5,947 nt of DNA from Flavobacteriales bacterium (GCA_029262915.1 JAJCYN010000040.1:1-5947); one strand, 5' to 3'. Positions 1-5,584 are shown, counted from the first letter of the stretch. Numbers and translations: made by a program. Notes: generated by a model not told the origin, from the sequence alone.

Positions 1-150
1 ATTTTGGTCTAAAATAATTAACACTAACCCTTGATCTATAGTAATGTCTTGAGCCACTTTTTTAATGTTTTTGTGCCCAAATTTACGGTACTCTTTTATG
101 GTTTTTTCTATAGTATAAATAACAGTATGATGAGGTGATTCAAGTATCAT
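1..150 (-). CDS. MarR-family transcriptional regulator, N-terminal part (gene runs off the left edge)
   Basis: The minus strand is open from an ATG at 150-148 to the window edge, giving 50 codons with no stop. The protein begins MILESPHHTVIYTIEKTI and continues through EYRKFGHKNIKKVAQDIT to IDQGLVLIILDQN. This fits the first helices of flavobacterial MarR-family regulators, where a helix carrying HHTVIYTIEK is followed by a segment resembling DITIDQWLVL and then the winged helix-turn-helix. Here the usual Trp of that segment is Gly. The DNA-binding wing lies outside the window, so the assignment rests on the N-terminal region and on memory of the family. MarR proteins are dimeric repressors or activators that often respond to small phenolic or oxidative ligands and commonly repress themselves. 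The palindrome inside the upstream promoter candidate supports autoregulation. The ligand and target genes cannot be told from this fragment. Confidence 0.72.
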   Translation of the reverse strand, partial: MILESPHHTVIYTIEKTIKEYRKFGHKNIKKVAQDITIDQGLVLIILDQN

Positions 151-167
151 TTTAAATTAACTTGATG

Positions 168-199
168 TAAATATAATTGATATATCAATTAAATACAAA
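168..199 (-). promoter_or_regulatory. Candidate Bacteroidetes-type promoter of the marR gene
   Basis: Read on the minus strand, TTTG (plus positions 199-196) is followed by a 20-bp spacer and then TATATTTA (175-168). The Bacteroidetes sigma-ABfr consensus is TTTG, about 19 bp, then TAnnTTTG, so only the last base of the -7 box departs. The -7 box lies 17 bp before the ATG at 150, giving a very short leader. The match was found by eye and not scored. Confidence 0.45.
174..191. promoter_or_regulatory. Perfect 18-bp palindrome, probable MarR operator
   Basis: The sequence TAATTGATATATCAATTA equals its own reverse complement over all 18 bases. It has the TTGA-n4-TCAA architecture typical of MarR-family operators. 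It starts 24 bp upstream of the regulator's start codon and sits almost entirely in the spacer between the candidate -33 and -7 boxes, where a bound dimer would block RNA polymerase. It could also influence the plus-strand gene at 310, though that gene starts more than 110 bp away. In AT-rich DNA a palindrome of this length is suggestive, not proof. Confidence 0.5.
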
Positions 200-222
200 T
201 TGTTTTAATGTTTTTTTAAATA

Positions 223-292
223 TTTGTTAGAACTGAAATAAAATCTTATTATTAATTTCATTTTGAAACGAACTTTTCATAGTTTTAGGAGA
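223..292 (+). promoter_or_regulatory. Weak promoter candidate and leader of the secreted-protein pair
   Basis: TTTG at 223-226 is followed after 20 bp by TATTATTA at 247-254, a partial match to the Bacteroidetes -7 box TAnnTTTG. An AGGAGA stretch at 287-292 resembles a Shine-Dalgarno sequence but lies 17 bp before the ATG at 310, farther than usual, so it may not act in initiation. Nothing else is evident in the intergenic region between 200 and 309. Confidence 0.22.
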
Positions 293-309
293 AAATAAAA
301 TCTTTTTAA

Positions 310-783
310 ATGAAAAATATTGTTTCCTTATTCCTAATTATTACAACGCTCACGATTACTGCACAGACAACCGAACGGGAAGTGGTATCAGCTAACGGTA
401 ACTTTTACGCTAATTCTGCAGGTCAGTTAAGCACTACACTTGGAGAACCAGTTATTTCTACTACAACTAATGGTACCAATACTCTAACACAAGGTTTTCA
501 GCAAACACAAATTACGGTTACAGGTATAGAAGATCTTCAGACCGATTTTGAGATGAACATTTACCCTAATCCAGTATCAAATTTTATTACGATAAAAATA
601 AAAGAACTAAAAGAAAATATTTTATTAACAATATATACTGTTGAGGGTAAAGTGGTAATAAACAGACCACTCACTGTAACGGAAACTAAACTAGATGTTG
701 GAAGCTTTGCCAAAGGCAATTACTTTTTAAATGTTACTCAACAAAATGAAATAATAAAGACTTATAAAATTGTAAAACAATAA
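310..783 (+). CDS. Small secreted protein with T9SS type A C-terminal sorting domain
   Basis: This 157-aa protein has a Sec signal peptide (residues 1 to about 19, positive MKN start, hydrophobic core, ending TAQ). A short region (about 23-66) follows with pattern VVSANGNFYANSAGQLSTT, then LGEPV and LTQGFQQ, a segment I recognise from flavobacterial secreted proteins that precedes sorting domains. The C-terminal 75 or so residues look like a Por-secretion-tail domain: YPNP at 85-88, beta-strand-rich middle, a GNYFL strand at 136-140 and a final strand ending YKIVKQ. Such domains direct export across the outer membrane by the type IX secretion system and are usually cleaved, with attachment or release at the surface. 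Almost nothing remains as cargo beyond the N-terminal region, so it may serve as an accessory to the downstream protein. The gap to the next gene is 3 bp, which indicates one operon. Confidence 0.82.
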   Translation: MKNIVSLFLIITTLTITAQTTEREVVSANGNFYANSAGQLSTTLGEPVISTTTNGTNTLTQGFQQTQITVTGIEDLQTDFEMNIYPNPVSNFITIKIKELKENILLTIYTVEGKVVINRPLTVTETKLDVGSFAKGNYFLNVTQQNEIIKTYKIVKQ

Positions 784-786
784 ACC

Positions 787-2469
787 ATGAACAAAAAAAT
801 CCTCCACTTATTTATCGCATCAATGATTAGTGCTTCATTATACGCACAAGCACCAGAATCATTTAAATACCAGTCAGTAGTTAGAGATGCGGCAGGTGTA
901 ATTATAGCTAACCAAAGTGTTAGTTTTCGTTTAAGTATTCACCAAACCAGTGCTACTGGTACAGTTGTATATTCTGAAACACAAACACTTTCTACTAATT
1001 CTTACGGTTTAGCCAATATGGATATTGGAGGTGGAGTTGTGGTAAGTGGTACGTTTTCAACTATTAATTGGGGGGTAGGTCCTTACTTTTTAGAAGTAGA
1101 ATTTGACCCATCAGGAGGTTCTACATACGTAGTTATGGGAACTTCTCAATTAATGAGCGTTCCTTATGCTTTATATGCAGAAACTAGTGGTAGTGGTCCA
1201 GCAGGCCCTCCAGGACCAACAGGTCCAGCGGGCCCAGCAGGAGCTGCGGGAGCAACTGGTCCAACAGGAGCTCCGGGTCCAGCAGGTGCTACGGGAGCAA
1301 CAGGTGCGACAGGTGCTACTGGACCTCAAGGTGTTCAAGGCCCAACTGGTTTAACGGGTGCCACAGGCCCAACTGGTCCAATAGGAGCTCAAGGACCTAT
1401 TGGATTAACTGGCCCACAAGGCCCAGCAGGACCAAACAATACATTGGATATGGCTTACGATGAAGGTGGAGCGGGAGTAGGAAGGACAATTACTGTTGAC
1501 GCAGGAGAAGTGGATATATCTACAGCAACTGCTAATGGAATTGCATTAAGAACAACTAATTCGAATACTGGTGTTGCAATAATTGCTAGTTCAACTAATG
1601 CTGCTAATACCTTTAGTGCAATACAAAGTACAACTAATTCATCTTCTACTAATGCTGCTGCAGTTATTGGTAACACAGATGGTGCTGCTTGGGGTGTTTC
1701 TGGTCAAGCAGGTGCTGCTTCAACTGCTCAGGCTGCAGTTTATGGAAGTAACCTGAGAACAAATGGAGGTCATGGAGTTTATGGAGTAGGATTTAATGGT
1801 GTTGTAGGAGAAACAGGGCAATCAACGGGCTTTGCTATTTTTGGCGATAATACAGATGCAATTGCCCCTTTAGGAAATGGGGTAGGTGTGGCTGGTAGAG
1901 GTTATTATGGCGTTTTAGGTGAGGATCGATATCTAGGTTCAGTAGCTGGTGCTTTTGGTGTTTTTTCTAATGGTAATTCAGGTGCATCAGGTACGAAATC
2001 CTTTCTAATTGACCATCCAACAGATCCTGAGAATAAATATTTAAGACATTTTAGTATTGAATCAAATGAAGTGCTTAATGTGTATAGAGGTAATGTTACT
2101 TTTAATGCAAATGGAGAAGCAGAAGTAACACTTCCCAATTATTTTAATGCTATAAATATCAACTTCAGCTACCACTTGACGCCAATTGGAGCATATGCAC
2201 CACTATACATTAAAGAAAAAATTAATGATGGTAAATTTATAATCGCAGGTGGTGCAAATGGAATGGAAGTTTCTTGGACTGTTTATGCGGAACGGAATGA
2301 TTTATACTTACAGAAATACCCTGAGCAAAGGGTGGTTGAGCTAGAAAAACGGTCACAAGAAAAAGGCCGTTACCTTAAACCTTCTTTATATAATGCTGAC
2401 GGAGATAAAGCTATTTTTAACAATCATCCTAATAAAGTGATACAAAAAGAAATGGTTATTAAGAAGTAA
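787..2469 (+). CDS. Secreted collagen-like repeat protein
   Basis: This 560-aa protein has a Sec signal peptide (about 1-21, ending SLYAQ). An N-terminal beta-rich region (22-131, including [15 protein letters not shown] and [10 protein letters not shown]) resembles that of other Bacteroidetes collagen-like proteins. A perfect collagen-like tract of 27 Gly-X-Y triplets fills residues 137-217. Next come an [24 protein letters not shown] motif (220-239) and a Gly/Ala/Asn-rich repetitive region (245-400, with [17 protein letters not shown] units) that recalls tail-fibre-like beta-repeats. The C-terminal module (about 405-545) contains [31 protein letters not shown] and [11 protein letters not shown], a pattern I recall from many bacterial secreted proteins but whose function is unknown to me. 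No T9SS sorting domain, lipobox or sortase signal is present, so surface retention is unexplained. A structural or adhesive surface role is inferred from composition. Prolines fall in X but not often in Y positions. Confidence 0.85.
   Translation: MNKKILHLFIASMISASLYAQAPESFKYQSVVRDAAGVIIANQSVSFRLSIHQTSATGTVVYSETQTLSTNSYGLANMDIGGGVVVSGTFSTINWGVGPYFLEVEFDPSGGSTYVVMGTSQLMSVPYALYAETSGSGPAGPPGPTGPAGPAGAAGATGPTGAPGPAGATGATGATGATGPQGVQGPTGLTGATGPTGPIGAQGPIGLTGPQGPAGPNNTLDMAYDEGGAGVGRTITVDAGEVDISTATANGIALRTTNSNTGVAIIASSTNAANTFSAIQSTTNSSSTNAAAVIGNTDGAAWGVSGQAGAASTAQAAVYGSNLRTNGGHGVYGVGFNGVVGETGQSTGFAIFGDNTDAIAPLGNGVGVAGRGYYGVLGEDRYLGSVAGAFGVFSNGNSGASGTKSFLIDHPTDPENKYLRHFSIESNEVLNVYRGNVTFNANGEAEVTLPNYFNAININFSYHLTPIGAYAPLYIKEKINDGKFIIAGGANGMEVSWTVYAERNDLYLQKYPEQRVVELEKRSQEKGRYLKPSLYNADGDKAIFNNHPNKVIQKEMVIKK
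1195..1437 (+). repeat. Collagen-like Gly-X-Y coding tract (27 triplets)
   Basis: An uninterrupted 9-nt-periodic tract encodes 27 consecutive Gly-X-Y triplets, mostly GPA, GPT, GAT and GPQ. Runs of identical GAT triplets (residues 167-178) use different synonymous codons in successive copies, so the DNA repeat is weaker than the protein repeat. Known bacterial collagen-like tracts form trimeric triple helices. Such a trimer here is an inference. Confidence 0.9.
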
Positions 2470-2958
2470 TTACCTATTCGCGAAAATAGATAGGGAGACA
2501 GTACCTCTTTCGATATTTTGAATATTTAGTTCTAAAGTAATAACATCGTTAAGGGAGCACCATTTGTAAAAATCATTTTCTAAAGTAGGATCACTAAAAT
2601 TAGGATTCTCAGCCAATTCTTTGATGATGACTCTTTTAATTTTTTGAGCATCAGACTCTTTGTTGAAATAAGTATCTATTCCTATTTCAAAGCAACCTTG
2701 AGCATTAAATCGATAGCTTATTACATAAGATTCATCTTCTTTAATAGGGTATTCATATTCTAAATAATAATTGTCTTCTCTTACTAAAGCTGCTTTATCT
2801 TCAATTTCCTTAATATTAGGTATAGTTTTATTAAGATCGCTTATTCTTTCAGAAACTGCTTTAATGGCTTCAACTTTTTCATAGCTAGACTCTTGGTCAC
2901 ATGAAATAAAGTATATAGTAAAGAAAAAAAAGATTAAAATATGAATTCCTTTTTTCAT
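2470..2958 (-). CDS. Small putative lipoprotein of unknown function
   Basis: This 162-aa protein begins with MKKG, then a very hydrophobic stretch rich in Phe and Ile (residues 5-18), then FISC with Cys20, a plausible signal peptidase II lipobox, followed by DQESS. The mature part is acidic to neutral, with a predicted helical segment (about 25-60) and alternating strand-like segments (YYLEYEYPI, YVISYRFNA, VITLELNIQ, TVSLSIFA). Two further Cys are at 89 and 134. I do not recognise a family. It would be anchored in the outer membrane or periplasmic leaflet. Its ATG overlaps the stop codon of the preceding DUF1456-like gene (ATGA), so translation is probably coupled. Its stop codon directly abuts the stop of the convergent collagen-like gene. 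Confidence 0.75.
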   Translation of the reverse strand: MKKGIHILIFFFFTIYFISCDQESSYEKVEAIKAVSERISDLNKTIPNIKEIEDKAALVREDNYYLEYEYPIKEDESYVISYRFNAQGCFEIGIDTYFNKESDAQKIKRVIIKELAENPNFSDPTLENDFYKWCSLNDVITLELNIQNIERGTVSLSIFANR

Positions 2959-3200
2959 TTTGCTTTATTTTTATTAGGCATTGGACCTCTCAGATGGATG
3001 ACTAACCCATTTAAAAAGTTACGTAAAATCTGGTCACCACACTCCATGTATTTTGGATGACTTTCTTTTCTGAAAAAGGCACCCAATTCACTTTTAGAAA
3101 TTCTAAAATCTACGAGTTCTAATATTTTTACAATATCATCATCACGTAGTGCATGTGCTACTCTTAATTTTTTAAAGATGTCGTTGTTGGTTAACGCCAT
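2955..3200 (-). CDS. DUF1456 (YehS-like) single-module protein
   Basis: This 81-aa protein reads TNNDIFKKLRVAHALRDDDI, then VKILELVDFRISKSELGAFF, RKESHPKYMECGDQILRNFL and NGLVIHLRG. It matches the repeated module of the DUF1456/YehS family, whose E. coli member has two such modules in about 156 aa. Only one is present here, most like the second, which has the ECGDQ-L-NFL-GL pattern. The C-terminus is a short basic tail (NKNKAK). The module is predicted to be helical. No biochemical role is established to my knowledge. The gene starts 22 bp after the truA-like stop and overlaps the following lipoprotein gene by 4 bp, so it is the middle gene of a three-gene operon. It contains no membrane segment or signal peptide and should be cytoplasmic. 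Confidence 0.8.
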   Translation of the reverse strand: MALTNNDIFKKLRVAHALRDDDIVKILELVDFRISKSELGAFFRKESHPKYMECGDQILRNFLNGLVIHLRGPMPNKNKAK

Positions 3201-3222
3201 AATACAAAGATAATAATCTGAT

Positions 3223-3999
3223 TTAAAAACTCACCTTATGTAGGTTTAAACCTGAAGAAGGAGCATTGTGTTTCATGGGTTCTTCATTAAAATTAATCAA
3301 TGAATTTTTGATGTCTTCAATACTATAAGTTCCTTTGCCTACATCAATTAAGGCTGCCATCATTAAACGAACCTGATAGCGTAAAAAACCTTTGGAACTC
3401 ACTTTAAAAACATAAGCATTTTTAGGAATATGATCTCCAATAAATCGAGTGTTTTCTTCTATGATAGCACTAACTATCTCTCTCTCAAAATTGGTGTTTT
3501 CTGTCGGTTTGCAAGCAAAACGTTTAAAGTTGTGGGAGCCAACAAAAACCTTTACTGCTTCTTGCATTAACTCAATATCTAAATACTCTCCAAAGTTAAT
3601 GATGAAGGGAGCATTAAAGGGGTGAGCTTTCTTGCCGAAGGAAAAGTGATAATGGTATTCTTTTATTTTAGAATGCTGAATGATATTAAATTCACTATTA
3701 ATTTCTTCTACAGATTTCGCCCTAATATCGAAAGGTAAATTATCATTTAATTGCACCAATAAGAGAGCAGGAGTGATGGCTTCATTCATAAACAATTCAA
3801 AGGCAAAATCATCTGCAGATACTTTAGCATCCGTTCTTCCACAACCCAGTACTTTAAAATTGTCGTGCTTCAAAATAAAATCAAAGGTTTTGTTAACCAT
3901 TCCTTCAACACTTTTTAAACCTGGTTGTACTTGCCATCCGTGGTAACGAAAACCAAGGAATTCAATGCGAATAAGATAAAAGTTGTTCCAACGAGCCAT
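3223..3999 (-). CDS. truA: TruA-family tRNA pseudouridine synthase, divergent active-site loop
   Basis: At 258 aa this is close to the normal TruA length (about 250-270). TruA converts uridines at positions 38-40 of the tRNA anticodon stem to pseudouridine. Family signatures are present in order: LGFRYHGWQVQPGLKSVEG (15-33), the catalytic loop GCGRTDAKVSA with the nucleophilic Asp at 57, the central FVGSHNFKRFACKPTENTN region, the RYQVRLMMAALIDVGKG helix and the C-terminal APSSGLNLHKVSF. In typical TruA the loop reads GRTDAGVHA, so here Gly and His are replaced by Lys and Ser, and the helix pattern MVRN is QVRL. Arg and Asp needed for catalysis are kept, so activity is plausible, but this may be a TruA paralogue with a different target. 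The gene symbol is therefore provisional. The start lies 2 bp after the stop of the upstream 121-aa gene, and the DUF1456-like gene follows. Confidence 0.87.
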   Translation of the reverse strand: MARWNNFYLIRIEFLGFRYHGWQVQPGLKSVEGMVNKTFDFILKHDNFKVLGCGRTDAKVSADDFAFELFMNEAITPALLLVQLNDNLPFDIRAKSVEEINSEFNIIQHSKIKEYHYHFSFGKKAHPFNAPFIINFGEYLDIELMQEAVKVFVGSHNFKRFACKPTENTNFEREIVSAIIEENTRFIGDHIPKNAYVFKVSSKGFLRYQVRLMMAALIDVGKGTYSIEDIKNSLINFNEEPMKHNAPSSGLNLHKVSF

Positions 4000-4001
4000 T
4001 G

Positions 4002-4367
4002 TTATGTTTTCGTGCTTTTTATTTCTGCTAAGATTAATTCAAGTTGAAAATGATTAAGCATTAAATATTTTCTTCTAGACAAGTGATTATTTGAAAATAT
4101 CCAGCCTCCATAGGATCCTGCCCACTTATTAATATGTGGTCTTTCCCAAAACGATATTCCAGCTAATTTCGCATCTATTTCATTTGGGTCGAGAACTTGT
4201 AACTTTTTAAGTTTCTGTTTTGTTTCGAAACTAATTGAAGAATTTATTAAATCTTTTTTAACCTTCTTTAAGTTAAAATTATAGCTTGACAAAAAAGTAT
4301 CTGGAATAGAAGCATATCTACAAATTTTCTGACCTGACTCAATGATGTGTAAAATGATATTTTCCAC
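4002..4367 (-). CDS. Hypothetical 121-aa protein with GTG start
   Basis: I do not recognise a family. The start is GTG (4367-4365). An in-frame TAA lies only three codons upstream and the only internal Met is residue 103, so GTG is the first conventional start, or the gene is a decayed remnant. The protein has no signal peptide or membrane segment. Its N-terminal half is Lys-rich and probably helical (LKKVKKDLINSS, TKQKLKKLQVLD). The C-terminal half has an aromatic cluster, SFWERPHINKWAGSYGGWIF (72-91), and ends in a helix-like MLNHFQLELILAEIKSTK. It starts 38 bp after the SEFIR gene stop and ends 2 bp before the truA-like ATG, so it may be carried with the SEFIR gene. A role as partner or regulator of the SEFIR protein is possible, but nothing in the protein shows it. 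No Shine-Dalgarno sequence precedes the start. Confidence 0.6.
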   Translation of the reverse strand: MENIILHIIESGQKICRYASIPDTFLSSYNFNLKKVKKDLINSSISFETKQKLKKLQVLDPNEIDAKLAGISFWERPHINKWAGSYGGWIFSNNHLSRRKYLMLNHFQLELILAEIKSTKT

Positions 4368-4381
4368 TATTATTCTTTAAT

Positions 4382-4408
4382 TAACTATAGCCATGTTGCG
4401 CATAGTTA
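4382..4408 (-). repeat. Imperfect hairpin at the SEFIR gene stop codon
   Basis: Seven-base arms TAACTAT (4382-4388) and ATAGTTA (4402-4408) can pair around a 13-base loop. On the minus strand the SEFIR stop codon TAA is the first three bases of the stem. No T-run follows, so it is a poor terminator. It could be an mRNA 3' processing structure or part of a recombination boundary. Confidence 0.35.
4395..4408 (+). repeat. Left member of 14-bp inverted repeat flanking the SEFIR gene
   Basis: GTTGCGCATAGTTA here is the imperfect reverse complement of TAATTATGCACAAC at 5496-5509, with 12 of 14 bases matching. It overlaps the last three bases of the SEFIR coding region. Together with the right copy it encloses exactly one gene, which suggests the edges of an inserted unit, though chance cannot be excluded. 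Confidence 0.4.
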
Positions 4409-5482
4409 TATTTCAGTAACGAATTTTTTATTAAGAACAGAATCTAAATCATTTTTCGATTTAATGTCTGAATACTTCCTAAATTCAACGTTCTTTTTGA
4501 CAATTTCCAAATCATCTATAACCTCTATTTTATTTCCATTGTGCAAGACACACGGAATTAACGAATATGATTTGAAATGCTTAAATCTGTCTTTAAATTC
4601 TTGTAGATTTTTAGACTCTCGTGATGGATTCATCCTATGAATTCGGCTTACCAACATCATTAAATCTAACTTGAAATCAACATTATTTGATTTTACTCGT
4701 TTCACGATATTTTCAGGGTAGGAATTTATATGAACATAATAACCAAATGGTTCGTCAGGAACATCTCCCTCAATAAATGAAATCCTCAATTCATTATACT
4801 CATCTTCCCTTCCAAGTCGTTTTTCCCAACCTTGAAAAATTTTAATTGCCATTTCTTTATTAGTAAATAAAATCCCCATTGAAGAAGGTTCTTTAAATCC
4901 ATAATCGTGTAAAAAAGCAACACCTTTCCAACCAGCCTTATCCCAAAACTCTAAATTAATAAAACCACTTATAAAAAGAGTCTTTCTTTCTTTTTCTGGA
5001 AGCTCCCTTAATTTTCCTAATTCAGGTTTTTGAGTTTTTACACCTCTTAATCTCCAATATAATTTTTCATAATTATCAGAATCATCAACGTTGTAAAATG
5101 TTGCACCTTGTAGCGGTTCTGGAATATGTTCAAGTTTCCCATCTTTGAAATGAATGGGAATGAACTTTTTGTTATTCGCTCCAGCATTATAGAGTTGTTG
5201 ATAGATTAATGAACTTTCCCATTTTATTCCCATTCCTTTTTCGTCAGTTCCCATTACACGGTTGTAATAGATTTCTGTACAGATAACTAAAACAAAGTCA
5301 GAGTTTTTTACGTTCCTGTCCATCCATTTTGGCCATCCTTCAGGTGGTGAATCTTCATATTGGTCTAAAATACAATCAATTCCTTCGCTTCTTAATTTGT
5401 CGGACAATTTCAGAACTCTATCTTGATGTTCTTTGCTATCGTGGCTATAGCTAATAAATACTTTCGGATTTTTTTCTTCCAT
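4406..5482 (-). CDS. SEFIR-domain protein (TIR-like), probable anti-phage defence effector
   Basis: This 358-aa protein has an N-terminal SEFIR domain (about 5-148). Its signatures are KVFISYSHDS (7-16), a helix ending LRSEGIDCILDQYE (30-43), PPEGWPKWMDRNV (46-58), the strand DFVLVICTEIYY (62-73), GMGIKWESSLIYQQLY (83-98) and KFIPIHF (106-112). Glu89 in the KWE motif sits where TIR-family NADases carry the catalytic Glu, so it is the likely active-site residue. The C-terminal part (about 166-358) contains FINLEFWDKAGWKGVAFLHD, MGILFTNKEMAIKIFQGWE and ELRISFIEG...GYYVHI. I recall similar sequences in uncharacterised proteins but cannot name the domain. A sensor or oligomerisation role is inferred. 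A bacterial SEFIR protein is reported to stop phages by depleting NAD, causing abortive infection. No membrane segment is visible, so it is cytoplasmic. No clear promoter was found upstream, but a perfect palindrome is. Confidence 0.88.
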   Translation of the reverse strand: MEEKNPKVFISYSHDSKEHQDRVLKLSDKLRSEGIDCILDQYEDSPPEGWPKWMDRNVKNSDFVLVICTEIYYNRVMGTDEKGMGIKWESSLIYQQLYNAGANNKKFIPIHFKDGKLEHIPEPLQGATFYNVDDSDNYEKLYWRLRGVKTQKPELGKLRELPEKERKTLFISGFINLEFWDKAGWKGVAFLHDYGFKEPSSMGILFTNKEMAIKIFQGWEKRLGREDEYNELRISFIEGDVPDEPFGYYVHINSYPENIVKRVKSNNVDFKLDLMMLVSRIHRMNPSRESKNLQEFKDRFKHFKSYSLIPCVLHNGNKIEVIDDLEIVKKNVEFRKYSDIKSKNDLDSVLNKKFVTEI

Positions 5483-5495
5483 CTTTGGTTTGTCT

Positions 5496-5509
5496 TAATT
5501 ATGCACAAC
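5496..5509 (+). repeat. Right member of 14-bp inverted repeat flanking the SEFIR gene
   Basis: TAATTATGCACAAC lies 13 bp upstream of the SEFIR start codon and is an imperfect inverted copy (12 of 14) of 4395-4408. Each copy has the GTTG end pointing away from the gene. No target-site duplication is evident next to the two copies. Confidence 0.4.
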
Positions 5510-5516
5510 AAAGGGG

Positions 5517-5532
5517 TAAAGACATGTCTTTA
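5517..5532. promoter_or_regulatory. Perfect 16-bp palindrome upstream of the SEFIR gene
   Basis: TAAAGACATGTCTTTA equals its own reverse complement. It ends 34 bp before the SEFIR ATG, a sensible place for an operator bound by a dimeric repressor. No regulator gene is seen beside it in the window. It could instead be part of a mobile-unit end or an mRNA hairpin with no loop. On the minus strand a TA-CCCC-TTTG string directly adjoins it and might be a degenerate -7 box. Confidence 0.4.
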
Positions 5533-5548
5533 TTTTCATTATCCTGCT

Positions 5549-5584
5549 AAGGTATTAAATTTTACCAAGAAAATTTAATACCTT
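5549..5584 (-). terminator. Hairpin terminator after the SDR gene
   Basis: Arms of 15 bases, AAGGTATTAAATTTT (5549-5563) and AAAATTTAATACCTT (5570-5584), pair perfectly around a 6-base loop. The hairpin begins 15 bp after the SDR stop codon on the minus strand. No long T-run follows the stem, but the A/T-rich symmetric form is common at flavobacterial gene ends and could act in both directions. It separates the SDR transcript from the SEFIR gene. Confidence 0.7.

Noticed and set aside
287..292. AGGAGA as the ribosome binding site of the gene at 310
   Set aside because: The spacing of 17 bp is too long for a normal Shine-Dalgarno interaction, and no closer in-frame start is available.
1166..1354. 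Plus-strand open frame rich in Gln, Leu and Val over the collagen tract
   Set aside because: It is a frame-shifted reading of the Gly-X-Y repeat; its composition follows from the 9-nt periodicity of the real frame.
1195..1437. CRISPR array or tandem DNA repeat locus
   Set aside because: The periodicity is a 9-nt coding repeat for Gly-X-Y triplets, without spacers and with varied codons.
1455..1676. Minus-strand open frame opposite the collagen-like gene
   Set aside because: Low-complexity Ala/Val/Leu product antisense to a well-supported gene, with no initiation signal.
1905..2138. Minus-strand open frame opposite the C-terminal module of the collagen-like gene
   Set aside because: Antisense shadow of a conserved-looking domain with no recognisable protein features.
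3680..3946. Plus-strand open frame opposite the truA-like gene
   Set aside because: Antisense to clear TruA motifs, including the catalytic loop; no independent support.
4382..4408. Classical integron attC site
   Set aside because: The hairpin is short and the core sequences do not match RYYYAAC / GTTRRRY; no integrase gene is in view. Kept only as a generic repeat and cassette hypothesis.
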